Below, in pieces: positions 1-6,810 of a stretch of DNA of 10,194 nucleotides. Source of the stretch: CAZGDB01 sp964524705 (GTDB lineage Bacteria > Pseudomonadota > Gammaproteobacteria > Berkiellales > Berkiellaceae). Both the position numbers and the translations under genes were made by a program. Location of the stretch: NCBI GenBank assembly GCA_964524705.1, contig CAZGDB010000038.1:1-10194 (forward strand), written 5' to 3'. The notes under the pieces were generated by a model that saw nothing but the letters and a program-made list of their open reading frames with translations, was not told the origin of the DNA and did not search any database. The stretch's first letter is position 1, and the number at the start of each line of letters is the position of its first letter.

Positions 1-54
<54 letters not shown>

Positions 55-65
55 AACACAGGGGG

Positions 66-94
66 ATAGTAATGTACTGTTTCGAACTTGTCAA
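66..94 (-). promoter_or_regulatory. sigma-70 promoter of the tRNA-Asn gene
   Basis: On the minus strand a perfect -35 box TTGACA (plus positions 89-94) is followed by exactly 17 bp and a -10 box TACTAT (66-71), five of six matches to consensus. A C-run at 61-65 lies between the -10 box and the expected start near 58-60. A GC-rich discriminator like this is typical of stably transcribed RNA genes under stringent control. The tRNA 5' end is 12 bp past the -10 box, so the leader would be very short. Confidence 0.85.
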
Positions 95-116
95 CGTGCG
101 AAACAGTAGTTTTTTT
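75..116 (+). terminator. terminator-like hairpin with T-run, overlapping the tRNA promoter
   Basis: A perfect 10-bp inverted repeat, TACTGTTTCG (75-84) and CGAAACAGTA (99-108), surrounds a 14-nt loop. A run of seven Ts (110-116) follows one base later on the plus strand. This is the form of a factor-independent terminator for rightward transcription, although the stem has only four GC pairs. The loop contains the -35 box of the leftward tRNA promoter, so the dyad could instead be a regulatory site. It would shield the lipoprotein gene at 148 from transcription antisense to the tRNA. Confidence 0.5.
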
Positions 117-147
117 AAAGCATGTTGACCAACTTTTGGAGAGAAAG

Positions 148-738
148 ATGAGACGTTCATATTTTATATTAGGGATTTTAGGGTTATTGAGTGCGTGTTC
201 ACAAGAAAGTAAGGTTACAGCCTTAACTCATGAACAGGCTAAAAGCTTAGTGGCACAACAGTTAAAACTTGCAGAAGAACCATGTTTTGCAGATCTTGCA
301 GTAGCAGAAACTTTTAGGTTAGATAGCTCAGATAGCTCTGCTGCAGCACAGATTGAAAAAATGAAAGCCTTAGTAGCGGCTGAACTTTTTACTGTGCAAA
401 CTACCACACAAAAAATGGAAGAGCATAAAACACAAGCTTCAGCTCCGGTGAGCTATAACTATGATGTGTATGATTATACGATCACAGCCTTGGGTAAAAC
501 GTTTATGCGTCAAGGGCGTCTGTGTTATGCACAAACACAGGCTTTAGAAGTTGAAATTCAACCGGATGTTCAAGATCCTACAGCGGCTGTTTTAGAGGCT
601 ACTGTGAGTTTAGCTCAACCTGCTGCATGGACGGATCGTAAAGATGTACAAGCTGCATTCCCTGAACTCGTTACTGTGAAAGAAAAAGTTCAAATGAAAG
701 TTAAATATCTTAACGGTGCTTGGCAAGTTGCATCTTAA
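148..738 (+). CDS. unrecognised lipoprotein, 196 aa
   Basis: The protein starts with a short lipoprotein signal: two arginines, a hydrophobic stretch (residues 5-14), and lipobox L-S-A-C with the lipidated cysteine at residue 17. I chose the ATG at 148 because GGAG (138-141) lies 6 nt upstream and the signal peptide then begins properly. The frame is open back to a TTG at 88, but that start would bury the signal peptide and lies in the hairpin loop at 75-108. Position +2 after the lipid cysteine is Ser rather than Asp, which suggests outer-membrane sorting. The mature part has two further cysteines (C46, C126) that could form a disulfide, an Asp/Ser repeat near residues 59-64, and a Tyr-rich stretch near 103-110. 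I do not recognise a family. It is followed by its own terminator-like hairpin, so it is probably monocistronic. Confidence 0.85.
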   Translation: MRRSYFILGILGLLSACSQESKVTALTHEQAKSLVAQQLKLAEEPCFADLAVAETFRLDSSDSSAAAQIEKMKALVAAELFTVQTTTQKMEEHKTQASAPVSYNYDVYDYTITALGKTFMRQGRLCYAQTQALEVEIQPDVQDPTAAVLEATVSLAQPAAWTDRKDVQAAFPELVTVKEKVQMKVKYLNGAWQVAS

Positions 739-755
739 GCAGATCTAAAGACGCT

Positions 756-786
756 AGCGTGTGGTCTTGCGTGTCCACACGCTTTT
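756..786 (+). terminator. factor-independent terminator after the lipoprotein gene
   Basis: A perfect 9-bp stem, AGCGTGTGG (756-764) and CCACACGCT (775-783), with a 10-nt loop is followed by a short T-run (783-786). It starts 17 bp after the lipoprotein stop codon. The stem is GC-rich but the T-run is only four bases, so termination may be partial. A -10-like CATAAT at 791-796 just after it could serve the next gene, but no good -35 box goes with it. Confidence 0.6.
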
Positions 787-826
787 GTCGCATAATCCAG
801 CCTGACAGCATTCTATAGGAACTCAT

Positions 827-1534
827 ATGCGTGATGGTGGACGGTGGCTGGGAGCAGCAGTACTGACGATAGGACTGTATAGCTTGCTGCCATTAGGGTT
901 ATGGGGTTCTGTTATAGTGCCGTTTATCTTTTACGGGCTGCTGACTGTCAGTCAAAAACTACTTCCGTATGAATCCTTTTTACTCCCTCAAGATAATGAT
1001 TTAGATGCAGAGGGTGGCTATTATAAATTTTCAGATTTAATACGCCATATGGTGCGCCATAAGCTCAATGCTTTGGTTGCAGGTGGCTTATTTATTGAGT
1101 GCTTGTGGGGATTATCTGCTTTTTTATCGCCTGCTTTTGCAATAGCAGCAGCCCTGGGGCTTGCGATGAGCGGAATGACTATTTTTGCAGGCTTACAATT
1201 ATTTTGTGATGAAAAAATATTTCCAAAAGCGGCGCCGTGGGTTAATACACTTTATATAGGGTTTGCTGCGGCATTGGCAAGTGGCTTAGGCATCTTCGGT
1301 GCTACGATGGCTGCGAGTATACGGAGTTTGATGGTACGAACAGCAATGGAAGTAGTGGCTGTCAAATCAGCTGTTAATACGCCTTTGGCATTATTGACTA
1401 CAACAGTAGGGACTGCTGCTCCAGGACTTCTGATAGCCTTAGGGGTTGTTAAAATGACTGCACGACGTGAAGTAGTCACGGGTGGAGAGGGCAAGTGTGG
1501 TGGAGCATGTACGTGTAATGCAGGGCCTTTATAA
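827..1534 (+). CDS. unrecognised inner-membrane protein with Cys-rich C-terminal tail, 235 aa
   Basis: The sequence suggests about six membrane segments, near residues 7-24, 26-42, 80-99, 103-125, 140-163 and 186-209. A polar loop of roughly 40 residues with many acidic residues (about 43-79) lies between the second and third. The short C-terminal tail has the pattern C-x3-C-x-C (C224, C228, C230) rich in Gly, which could bind a metal or carry disulfides; this is inference. The ATG at 827 has TAGGA (816-820) 6 nt upstream. The gene stands alone between the terminator-like hairpin at 756-786 and the promoter-like site at 1677-1685. I recognise no family and assign no function. Confidence 0.8.
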   Translation: MRDGGRWLGAAVLTIGLYSLLPLGLWGSVIVPFIFYGLLTVSQKLLPYESFLLPQDNDLDAEGGYYKFSDLIRHMVRHKLNALVAGGLFIECLWGLSAFLSPAFAIAAALGLAMSGMTIFAGLQLFCDEKIFPKAAPWVNTLYIGFAAALASGLGIFGATMAASIRSLMVRTAMEVVAVKSAVNTPLALLTTTVGTAAPGLLIALGVVKMTARREVVTGGEGKCGGACTCNAGPL

Positions 1535-1676
1535 AATATAGACGTATTAAATGTTAAAAAGTGATGTGTAGGTTATTGTCGAGAATACTGCGAAATCACT
1601 GAAAAAAATACATTATATCAATTGTTGGTGCTGCGTGAGCTCAGAAAAATCAGGGTTGTGTGGGGGAGGTTGGTTT

Positions 1677-1685
1677 TGGTATACT
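1677..1685 (+). promoter_or_regulatory. extended -10 promoter for the gene at 1724
   Basis: TG at 1677-1678, one base, then TATACT at 1680-1685 form an extended -10 element. A TTG-starting hexamer (TTGTGT, 1656-1661) lies 18 bp upstream as a weak -35 box. The predicted start, near 1692, leaves a leader of about 30 nt containing AAGG (1714-1717) before the ATG at 1724. Confidence 0.5.
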
Positions 1686-1723
1686 GGGTGGACTAACTGA
1701 GATAATTAAAAAAAAGGTCACAT

Positions 1724-2458
1724 ATGAGCGATGAACATATTCAAGGACTCGTTGAAACATTAAATGCACAACATAAAATTTTTCAAGAAAATAAAGCCTC
1801 CTGTTCCGCAGAAGTGAACTTGGCAACGGTGCGCCAGATGCGTGTGTTATGTTACCATATTTATGCTTCTGCAGCAGTCGTGACGATTTCGGGGGTTGCT
1901 AAAAATCTTTTTGTTTGTGCAGCAGAATATGGATGCACTGAGACGCTTGAATTTTTTCTCACTAATGAAAAAAGTATTAAATTTGATTCTGATTGTGTAT
2001 TTGATGCATTAAAGCGCGCTATCTCTCACGGTTATCGTCAGGGGGTAGAACAACTTGTTAGCGCCTTAAAAAGACCCTATATGGATTCTGCTAAAACAGC
2101 AAAAATCTTAGATGACACCTTGGTCTTTGCAGTAGAGTGTCAGCATTTGGAGTTAAGTCAGTGGCTGATAGCACAGCTTCAACCGAGTGTTACAGCGTTA
2201 GAAACGGCACATTTGATGTTGAGAAAACAGCAAGAAAAATATGAACAATTAGAGGGTTGTTTCAGAAATCAGATCGTGAATACAACAAAAATGATGCAAC
2301 CTACAATAGGTCTATTTTTTTCTCAGCAAGATAATCGTAAAGAATCTGAGCAAAGTGCTAGAGTGGGAACCAGTGGTGTGACTACCCCTTCGTTATCTGA
2401 TTGTGATGAGTGTGATTCTGATACGAGTGAGACGTATACTGGAGCGCCAGGGATGTAG
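1724..2458 (+). CDS. unrecognised protein with degenerate ankyrin-like repeats, 244 aa
   Basis: No named family is recognised. Three helix pairs have the ankyrin spacing and pattern (small residues, Gly or turn, then a Leu-rich second helix): about residues 60-80 (CAAEYGCTETLEFFL), 94-115 (RAISHGYRQGVEQLV) and 132-152 (FAVECQHLELSQWLI). They are about 34-38 residues apart, and the usual TPLH motif is lost. A Gln/Glu-rich helix follows at about 163-180. The tail from about 205 is polar and probably disordered, rich in Ser/Thr/Asp/Glu, ending in a Cys-Asp-Glu cluster. No signal peptide or membrane segment is seen, so it is cytosolic or exported by a route that uses a C-terminal signal. The start at 1724 has AAGG 6 nt upstream. 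It is the first of three similar genes; a Dot/Icm-type effector is possible but unproven. Confidence 0.8.
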   Translation: MSDEHIQGLVETLNAQHKIFQENKASCSAEVNLATVRQMRVLCYHIYASAAVVTISGVAKNLFVCAAEYGCTETLEFFLTNEKSIKFDSDCVFDALKRAISHGYRQGVEQLVSALKRPYMDSAKTAKILDDTLVFAVECQHLELSQWLIAQLQPSVTALETAHLMLRKQQEKYEQLEGCFRNQIVNTTKMMQPTIGLFFSQQDNRKESEQSARVGTSGVTTPSLSDCDECDSDTSETYTGAPGM

Positions 2459-2490
2459 ATCCGATTTCTGTTTTGGTTCTATACTAAAGA

Positions 2491-2512
2491 TATTGCTGTT
2501 GTAGCGGCAATA
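2491..2512. repeat. inverted repeat between the 1724 and 2547 genes
   Basis: TATTGCTG (2491-2498) pairs with CGGCAATA (2505-2512) around a 6-nt loop: eight pairs, one of them G-U. No T-run follows on either strand, so it is a poor terminator. A TATACT hexamer at 2480-2485 just before it could be a -10 box for the gene at 2547; in that case the hairpin would lie at the start of the leader. Confidence 0.35.
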
Positions 2513-2546
2513 GAAAGTAAGTCATCTATCATAAGGAGTGTGTTAG

Positions 2547-3179
2547 ATGTTAAGAAACCGATACAGTTTGCAAGACTTACAGCGTTTGAAGGATTTGTAT
2601 CTTGCAGATTTAGCCCAAATGCAGAGTTGGTTGACTCAAGCAGAAAGTGTCAATCCTCGAGATTTCAGCAATGTGGGTAAAAAATTGGAAATGTTGCAAA
2701 ATATTGCTTTGTGTACTGGAGAGGTAATTTCTTTTACCCCGTTTGCTGCACTGATTGATGAATATAACGTTATCCAATCCGATCTTAAACTATTAGAAAA
2801 AACACTCCAATATCCTGGACAGGCAACTATTGATGCGTGTTGTGAAAGTTTTGTTACCGCAGCACAGTGGGGTAGATTGAAAGATTTAAAAGTCTTGATG
2901 GGAAATTTACAATTTTCAGGTTGTCCTCTTGTATTACTCAACGCCACTTTATTAGAAGCACGCAGGCTCACATTAATTACAGATATTGAGATGAATCGCT
3001 ATTTAGATGAATGTCTTTCAGTGCAGGTAGAGGATGTGGCGCTTGAGGTTTTTGCTGATAAAAAGCGGGAAGTGGTAAAGTTTTCTCCAGATGCTCCTGT
3101 TCCAGTTGATGTTGTCAATAGTGCAGATGGTGCTGTTTGTCGTCAAGGGTTAGATAGAAGTTTTTTTTTAAAACTGTAG
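2547..3179 (+). CDS. unrecognised alpha-helical protein, distant paralogue of the 3774 gene, 210 aa
   Basis: The ATG at 2547 has a strong ribosome site AAGGAG (2533-2538) 8 nt upstream. The protein is mostly helical, without a signal peptide or membrane segment. A VNPRDF motif (residues 35-40) and a TAAQWGRLKDL ankyrin-like helix (104-114) line up with INPRRL (38-43) and HVAVNWGLVAIV (103-114) of the 3774 protein at almost the same spacing. Near the C-terminus, residues 185-197 (VPVDVVNSADGAV) resemble VPAVVTFSDGAV there. This points to divergent duplication. It ends in a short hydrophobic/basic tail (SFFLKL), which would suit a C-terminal type IV secretion signal; this is inference. The DUF2177 gene follows 30 bp downstream and is probably co-transcribed. 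Function unknown. Confidence 0.8.
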   Translation: MLRNRYSLQDLQRLKDLYLADLAQMQSWLTQAESVNPRDFSNVGKKLEMLQNIALCTGEVISFTPFAALIDEYNVIQSDLKLLEKTLQYPGQATIDACCESFVTAAQWGRLKDLKVLMGNLQFSGCPLVLLNATLLEARRLTLITDIEMNRYLDECLSVQVEDVALEVFADKKREVVKFSPDAPVPVDVVNSADGAVCRQGLDRSFFLKL

Positions 3180-3209
3180 AGAGTATACGGAAAAATAAGG
3201 ATTGATGAA

Positions 3210-3635
3210 ATGATCAATGGATTGACGGTCAAGTTTTTTATCTTAGCGTTTTTTGTTTTTATTATTACGGATATGATGTGGTTTGGCTTAATTGCCAAAA
3301 ATCTTTATTTTCAACATTATGAACCCTTATTAAGGGTTGTTGACGGTAAGCTGAAAATTATTTGGTGGGCGGCGTTAATAGTTTATGTATTATTTGCGCT
3401 TGGTGTTGTGGCGTTGATTATCCCGTTAGCGCAAGGCTCTTTGTATAGTGCTGCTTTTTATGGCGCTATTCTTGGTTTGGTGATTTATGGGATATATAAT
3501 TTTACGTGTATTGCGTTGTTTAAAGATTATCCGGTTGGTATGGCTTTTGTGGATTGTATCTGGGGTACGTTATTATGTTCTTGGGGTTCTTTTTGTACGA
3601 TGTATTTAGGGATGTATCTGCATGGTCTAAAATGA
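3210..3635 (+). CDS. DUF2177 family four-helix membrane protein, 141 aa
   Basis: The length and pattern fit the DUF2177 family of small bacterial membrane proteins with no established function. Four membrane segments lie near residues 7-29, 50-72, 80-103 and 113-135. Family-like features are the D-x-x-W in the first helix (D21, W24), the W-W-A-A start of the second, the Y-G-x-Y in the third (Y93-Y96) and the D-x-x-W-G at the start of the fourth (D115, W118, G119). The ATG at 3210 has AAGG (3197-3200) 9 nt upstream; an ATG at 3205 in another frame meets a stop after one further codon. It lies 30 bp after the 2547 gene on the same strand, so an operon is likely. Its placement among ankyrin-like genes suggests no clear functional link. 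Confidence 0.85.
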   Translation: MINGLTVKFFILAFFVFIITDMMWFGLIAKNLYFQHYEPLLRVVDGKLKIIWWAALIVYVLFALGVVALIIPLAQGSLYSAAFYGAILGLVIYGIYNFTCIALFKDYPVGMAFVDCIWGTLLCSWGSFCTMYLGMYLHGLK

Positions 3636-3641
3636 GGTTTT

Positions 3642-3701
3642 GATAGGTGCTGAGGGTTAAAACTGTATTGCTGATAATATTAATATTGCCAGCAGCCTAT
3701 C
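3642..3701. repeat. long interrupted inverted repeat after the DUF2177 gene
   Basis: GATAGG (3642-3647) and GCTG (3649-3652) pair with CAGC (3690-3693) and CCTATC (3696-3701), with a small internal bulge. The loop of about 37 nt contains the palindrome AATATTAATATT. It begins 6 bp after the DUF2177 stop. No T-run follows, so it may protect the mRNA 3' end or be a weak terminator rather than a classic one. Confidence 0.35.
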
Positions 3702-3773
3702 TCTCTCGTTAAGTATTTCGAACGCGTGTATAGTATAGTCTGAATTTTAGAATAGTTTATGTTAAGGGGTAGT

Positions 3774-4856
3774 ATGTTTGGGGTGGCAGACTTCTTGGGG
3801 GATTCAAGTGGTGCAGTATTGATGCAAGCGTCTTATTGCGAATCTTTAGATGTTTATCATCAACTACTTGCTGAAAATCCACATATCAATCCTAGAAGAT
3901 TATTTGGTGCTTTTGCGACCATAAAGCTGTGGTCTACTTTGTTTACAGATCCGCTACCTTCGAAATATACACATTTATCTGAATGCATCTGTGCTGAAAT
4001 GCAAAAAGTAGAGGATGCATTAGATTTTTCACAGTTACAAGAACCGCTCGTAGGAATAGAGATGCTGCAAACGCATTTGCATGTAGCAGTGAATTGGGGA
4101 TTAGTTGCGATAGTTTCTGCTGTGATTAAAAAAATGGAGTCTCTGCCTTCAGCGGAAACCCGTATTCGGCTGTGCGCTCAGGCTTATAGTCTTTGTTCTG
4201 AGAAAGAGGAAGCACTTTTAAAACTATTAGAAACAGCTCTAACGGGTGAGTTGGATGCTGTAATGTATCCTAATGGTAAACCGATTACTTCCATCGATTC
4301 ATTTTCGTCAACCACCACCAGCTCACAAGGTTCCCTTCCATTGAGGAAGGATGAGTTCTGTGCAGAACTGAACAATAGAATACAGTTGTTACATAGCTTA
4401 ATTGATGCTCAAATGAGAATGGTAGATGCAACTGTTTTTGATTCAAAAGCAAAAGAGTTGGGGTTGCATTTTGAGTTGCCACCTTTGGTTGAGCGTATTA
4501 TGGTTTCCAGAGATGGAAATATAGTGCTGGAATGTTTAAAAATTTTAGAATTATTAGCGTTGCAGCAACAGGCGCGTTGTATTATTAATGCTTGTGATAC
4601 TGCGACCCATAGTCTGGATTCTGTGGGCCGGTGCGTGCCTAGTGGTAGCAATACCAGTACTGAAAGTTCAGTAACAGCGCTGGTGAATACAGTATGGGAG
4701 AAGCTATTGGCTGATAGAGCGGCGCAGGGGTTGCCTGTAGTGCCTGCAGTGGTAACGTTTAGTGATGGTGCGGTAAGTCCTGCGCCTTGCATATTGGCGC
4801 AGCAGGGCGCCAACAATTTGGATGAGAATTATATTCCACACAAAAAAAGCTTATAA
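3774..4856 (+). CDS. unrecognised helical, ankyrin-like protein, 360 aa
   Basis: I prefer the ATG at 3774 because TAAGGGGT lies just before it (AAGGGG 3764-3769). An in-frame ATG at 3759 would add five residues but has no ribosome site. The N-terminal half (to about 165) is helical and lines up with the 2547 protein: INPRRL at 38-43 and an ankyrin-like AVNWGLVAIVSAVI at 105-118. A Ser/Thr-rich linker (about 171-188) leads to a second helical region (about 193-275). The C-terminal 80 residues are low in predicted structure and carry VPAVVTFSDGAV (323-334), also like 2547. No signal peptide or membrane segment is seen. Its stop codon overlaps that of the opposing sufT-like gene. TATAGT at 3729-3734 or 3734-3739 may be its -10 box, without a clear -35. 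Candidate secreted effector by context only. Confidence 0.8.
   Translation: MFGVADFLGDSSGAVLMQASYCESLDVYHQLLAENPHINPRRLFGAFATIKLWSTLFTDPLPSKYTHLSECICAEMQKVEDALDFSQLQEPLVGIEMLQTHLHVAVNWGLVAIVSAVIKKMESLPSAETRIRLCAQAYSLCSEKEEALLKLLETALTGELDAVMYPNGKPITSIDSFSSTTTSSQGSLPLRKDEFCAELNNRIQLLHSLIDAQMRMVDATVFDSKAKELGLHFELPPLVERIMVSRDGNIVLECLKILELLALQQQARCIINACDTATHSLDSVGRCVPSGSNTSTESSVTALVNTVWEKLLADRAAQGLPVVPAVVTFSDGAVSPAPCILAQQGANNLDENYIPHKKSL
4794..4813. repeat. GC-rich hairpin inside the 3' end of the 3774 gene
   Basis: TTGGCGC (4794-4800) pairs perfectly with GCGCCAA (4807-4813) across a 6-nt loop. It lies about 40 bp before the convergent stop codons at 4851-4856, where there is no intergenic space for a terminator. 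It has no T-run on either strand. It could slow or stabilise the ends of both converging transcripts; this is inference. Confidence 0.35.
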
Positions 4857-5153
4857 ATTTAGCAGTAGTTTTGCAGCCTCGCTCATACGATTTTTATCCC
4901 AGGGTGGATCGAAAGTGAGGACTATTTCACAATCGGTAACCTCTGGGACTAATAATGCCGCTTTTTGAATCTGCCAAGGTAGCTGTTCAGCAGCAGGGCA
5001 CATAGGGTTGGTTAAAGTCATGGTAATGCGTATTTTACCGGTTTCTAGTGGGGTGATGGCATAGATGAGCCCTAGATCTACAATATTGACCGGTAACTCA
5101 GGATCGTACACAGTTCTGAGTTGTTCATAGAGCTGTTCTTCTAAGTTAGGCAT
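4851..5153 (-). CDS. MIP18/DUF59 family Fe-S assembly protein (SufT-like), 100 aa
   Basis: The whole protein is one DUF59/MIP18 domain: the DPELP motif (residues 17-21), then NIVDLGLIY (23-31), the core strand ending in MTLTNPMCP with the conserved cysteine C52, and the late FDPPW motif. Proteins of this family assist Fe-S cluster maturation or transfer in the cytosol; SufT is one branch, and the length here is close to the short YitW-type members. It is the last gene of the suf operon. Its ATG overlaps the sufU stop by one base (TAATG), so translation is probably coupled. Its own stop lies within TTATAA, shared with the opposing gene. The family call is firm; the specific name SufT is less so, hence no symbol. 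Confidence 0.88.
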   Translation of the reverse strand: MPNLEEQLYEQLRTVYDPELPVNIVDLGLIYAITPLETGKIRITMTLTNPMCPAAEQLPWQIQKAALLVPEVTDCEIVLTFDPPWDKNRMSEAAKLLLNL

Positions 5154-5614
5154 TATTCAGTACTCACGGTAATAGGTTTAGGGTTTTCTAATAGAGCGCG
5201 TAAAAGATGCCACGATAAGGTTGCACATTTTATGCGTGCAGGAAATTGTCTTACTCCACTTAAACATGCCAAATCTTCTATGTGAGGATGCGGGACTCCT
5301 TGTACTAAAAAATCTAAAGCCTGCGTAATCAAGGGGGGCAGTGAAATGAGGTCTTGTCCTTGGATTAAATCTGTTAATAACGATGCTGAAGCTTTGGAAA
5401 TCATACAGCCTTCCCCATGAAAACATACCGCTTCTATTTTTCCTTTTTTGAGTGCTAATTCTAAAGTGATACGGTCCCCACAAATGGGGTTAATCCCCTG
5501 ACCTTGATGCGTGGGATGTGGGAGCATGCCTTGATGATGGGGGTGGCGTGCATGGTCCATTAGAATGGATTGATAGAGTTCGTTTAAGCTATCTAAGGGG
5601 GTAATAGGGTTCAT
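5153..5614 (-). CDS. sufU: SufU, zinc-dependent sulfur-transfer / Fe-S scaffold protein
   Basis: SufU belongs to the IscU-like family. In Bacillus it accepts persulfide sulfur from SufS through a bound zinc. The 153-aa length suits SufU. The expected ligands are present: C45 and D47 in NPICGD (42-47), C70 in FHGEGC (65-70) and C130 in RIKCATLSW. The stretch of about 60 residues between C70 and C130 holds the insertion that distinguishes SufU from IscU. An LTDLIQG helix (80-86) follows the second cysteine. The ATG overlaps the sufS stop by four bases (ATGA), and the stop overlaps the next gene by one base, which shows a coupled operon. No ribosome site at good spacing is seen, in line with coupling. 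Confidence 0.93.
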   Translation of the reverse strand: MNPITPLDSLNELYQSILMDHARHPHHQGMLPHPTHQGQGINPICGDRITLELALKKGKIEAVCFHGEGCMISKASASLLTDLIQGQDLISLPPLITQALDFLVQGVPHPHIEDLACLSGVRQFPARIKCATLSWHLLRALLENPKPITVSTE

Positions 5615-6810
5615 GCTTTAAAAAACCTTAAGGTGGTCTTTAAGGCTTCTCCTAAAGCGATAATTTCAGGTTCTGTGTTGTAGAGTCCTAAAGACACCCG
5701 TACAGAACCTTGGGGTTGGTTGAGCCATTGGTGTAGTGGCTGTGCGCAATGATCTCCAGTGCGTACACAAAACCCATATTGGTCTAAGACAGTCCCTACA
5801 TCATGAGGGTGCAAATCTTCTAAATTAAAACTACATAAAGGTAAGGGGCTAACAGACAGGGGGGTTAGAGTTGGGATATTACTGAGGGTGTCGTGTAAAC
5901 AAAGCGTTAAATCAGTTTCATGCTGACTAATGGCGGGATACCCCAATTGTAATAAATATTGGGCAGCAGCGGCAAAACCAATCACCTCTGCAATCGCAGG
6001 TGTGCCTGCTTCAAATTTATGGGGTGGTGCTCTGAAAGTGGTGTGCTCAAAGGTAACCGTTTCAATCATTTCTCCCCCAGTTTGATACACAGGGAAAAAA
6101 TCTAACCAAGGTTTTTTAGCATAGAGCAACCCAACCCCAGTGGGGCCATACATCTTATGAGCAGAAAACACATAAAAGTCACAATCTAAAGCTTTTACAT
6201 CGACAGGAATATGACTGGGGGCTTGCGCACCATCAATTAAAATAGGCAGGTCTTTTGCACGAACTAGTTTAATAATCTCGGTTAAAGGTAAAGGCATACC
6301 CAAAACATTGGAAATATGGGGCAGCGCAACAAAGGCCACATTACCCTCTAAAGCAGTTTTGAATGCATTCAGATCTAAAGTCCCCTCAGCTGTTAAAGGG
6401 ATAACCTTTAAATGGGCCCCTTGTCGTTGGCATAACTGTTGCCAAGGTACAAGGTTCGAGTGATGAGAACAAACGCTGATGAGGATTTCTTGACCTGGGG
6501 CGATGGTTTCAGTCATACAATGGGCTACGAGGTTAATACCTTCTGTGACACCCCTTACAAACACACATTCTTCAGGATCTGCTTGTATAAATTGGGCTAA
6601 GGTCAGTCGTGCAGCCTCATAGGCAGCAGTAGCCTCGGCGGTTAAGCGGTGTACGCCACGGTGTACGTTGGCATAATGCTGATTATAAAAATTATCCATC
6701 GCTTCTAGCACGGCACGGGGTTTTTGGGTCGTAGCCGCGTTATCCATGTATATCCGATCTGGGATATTTTGGAGGAGCGGAAAATCTTTACGTATGTGTG
6801 CTAGGTGCAA
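5611..6810 (-). CDS. sufS: SufS, group II cysteine desulfurase
   Basis: SufS is a pyridoxal-phosphate enzyme that takes sulfur from L-cysteine as an enzyme-bound persulfide, releasing alanine. Visible landmarks are H116 in SHHSNLVPW (the usual preceding Glu is Ser here), D193 and Q196 in LIDGAQA, the Schiff-base lysine K219 in SAHK, the active-site C355 in RTGDHCAQP, and R371 for the substrate carboxylate. H336, in LHPHD, lies 19 residues before C355, where Bacillus SufS has the histidine that exchanges zinc with SufU; this fits the sufU neighbour. At 399 aa it is about full length. The start is TTG at 6810: an in-frame TAA lies only three codons upstream, and the next ATG (residue 22) would remove the conserved RKDFPLLQ segment. 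No convincing ribosome site is seen. sufBCD are not adjacent. Confidence 0.94.
   Translation of the reverse strand: MHLAHIRKDFPLLQNIPDRIYMDNAATTQKPRAVLEAMDNFYNQHYANVHRGVHRLTAEATAAYEAARLTLAQFIQADPEECVFVRGVTEGINLVAHCMTETIAPGQEILISVCSHHSNLVPWQQLCQRQGAHLKVIPLTAEGTLDLNAFKTALEGNVAFVALPHISNVLGMPLPLTEIIKLVRAKDLPILIDGAQAPSHIPVDVKALDCDFYVFSAHKMYGPTGVGLLYAKKPWLDFFPVYQTGGEMIETVTFEHTTFRAPPHKFEAGTPAIAEVIGFAAAAQYLLQLGYPAISQHETDLTLCLHDTLSNIPTLTPLSVSPLPLCSFNLEDLHPHDVGTVLDQYGFCVRTGDHCAQPLHQWLNQPQGSVRVSLGLYNTEPEIIALGEALKTTLRFFKA

Noticed and set aside
88..147. TTG start at 88 for the lipoprotein gene
   Set aside because: It would place 20 residues before the lipoprotein signal and lies in the loop of the hairpin; ATG 148 has a ribosome site and a correct signal peptide.
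1252..1494. 80-codon minus-strand frame opposite the membrane protein gene
   Set aside because: Composition is that of a reverse frame of a hydrophobic protein; no start signal.
2491..2512. Terminator between the 1724 and 2547 genes
   Set aside because: The hairpin exists but has no T-run on either strand, so it is kept only as an inverted repeat.
4409..4816. 135-codon minus-strand frame opposite the 3774 gene
   Set aside because: Its protein shows no family-like pattern and it lies wholly inside a plus-strand gene with a good start; it looks like a shadow frame.
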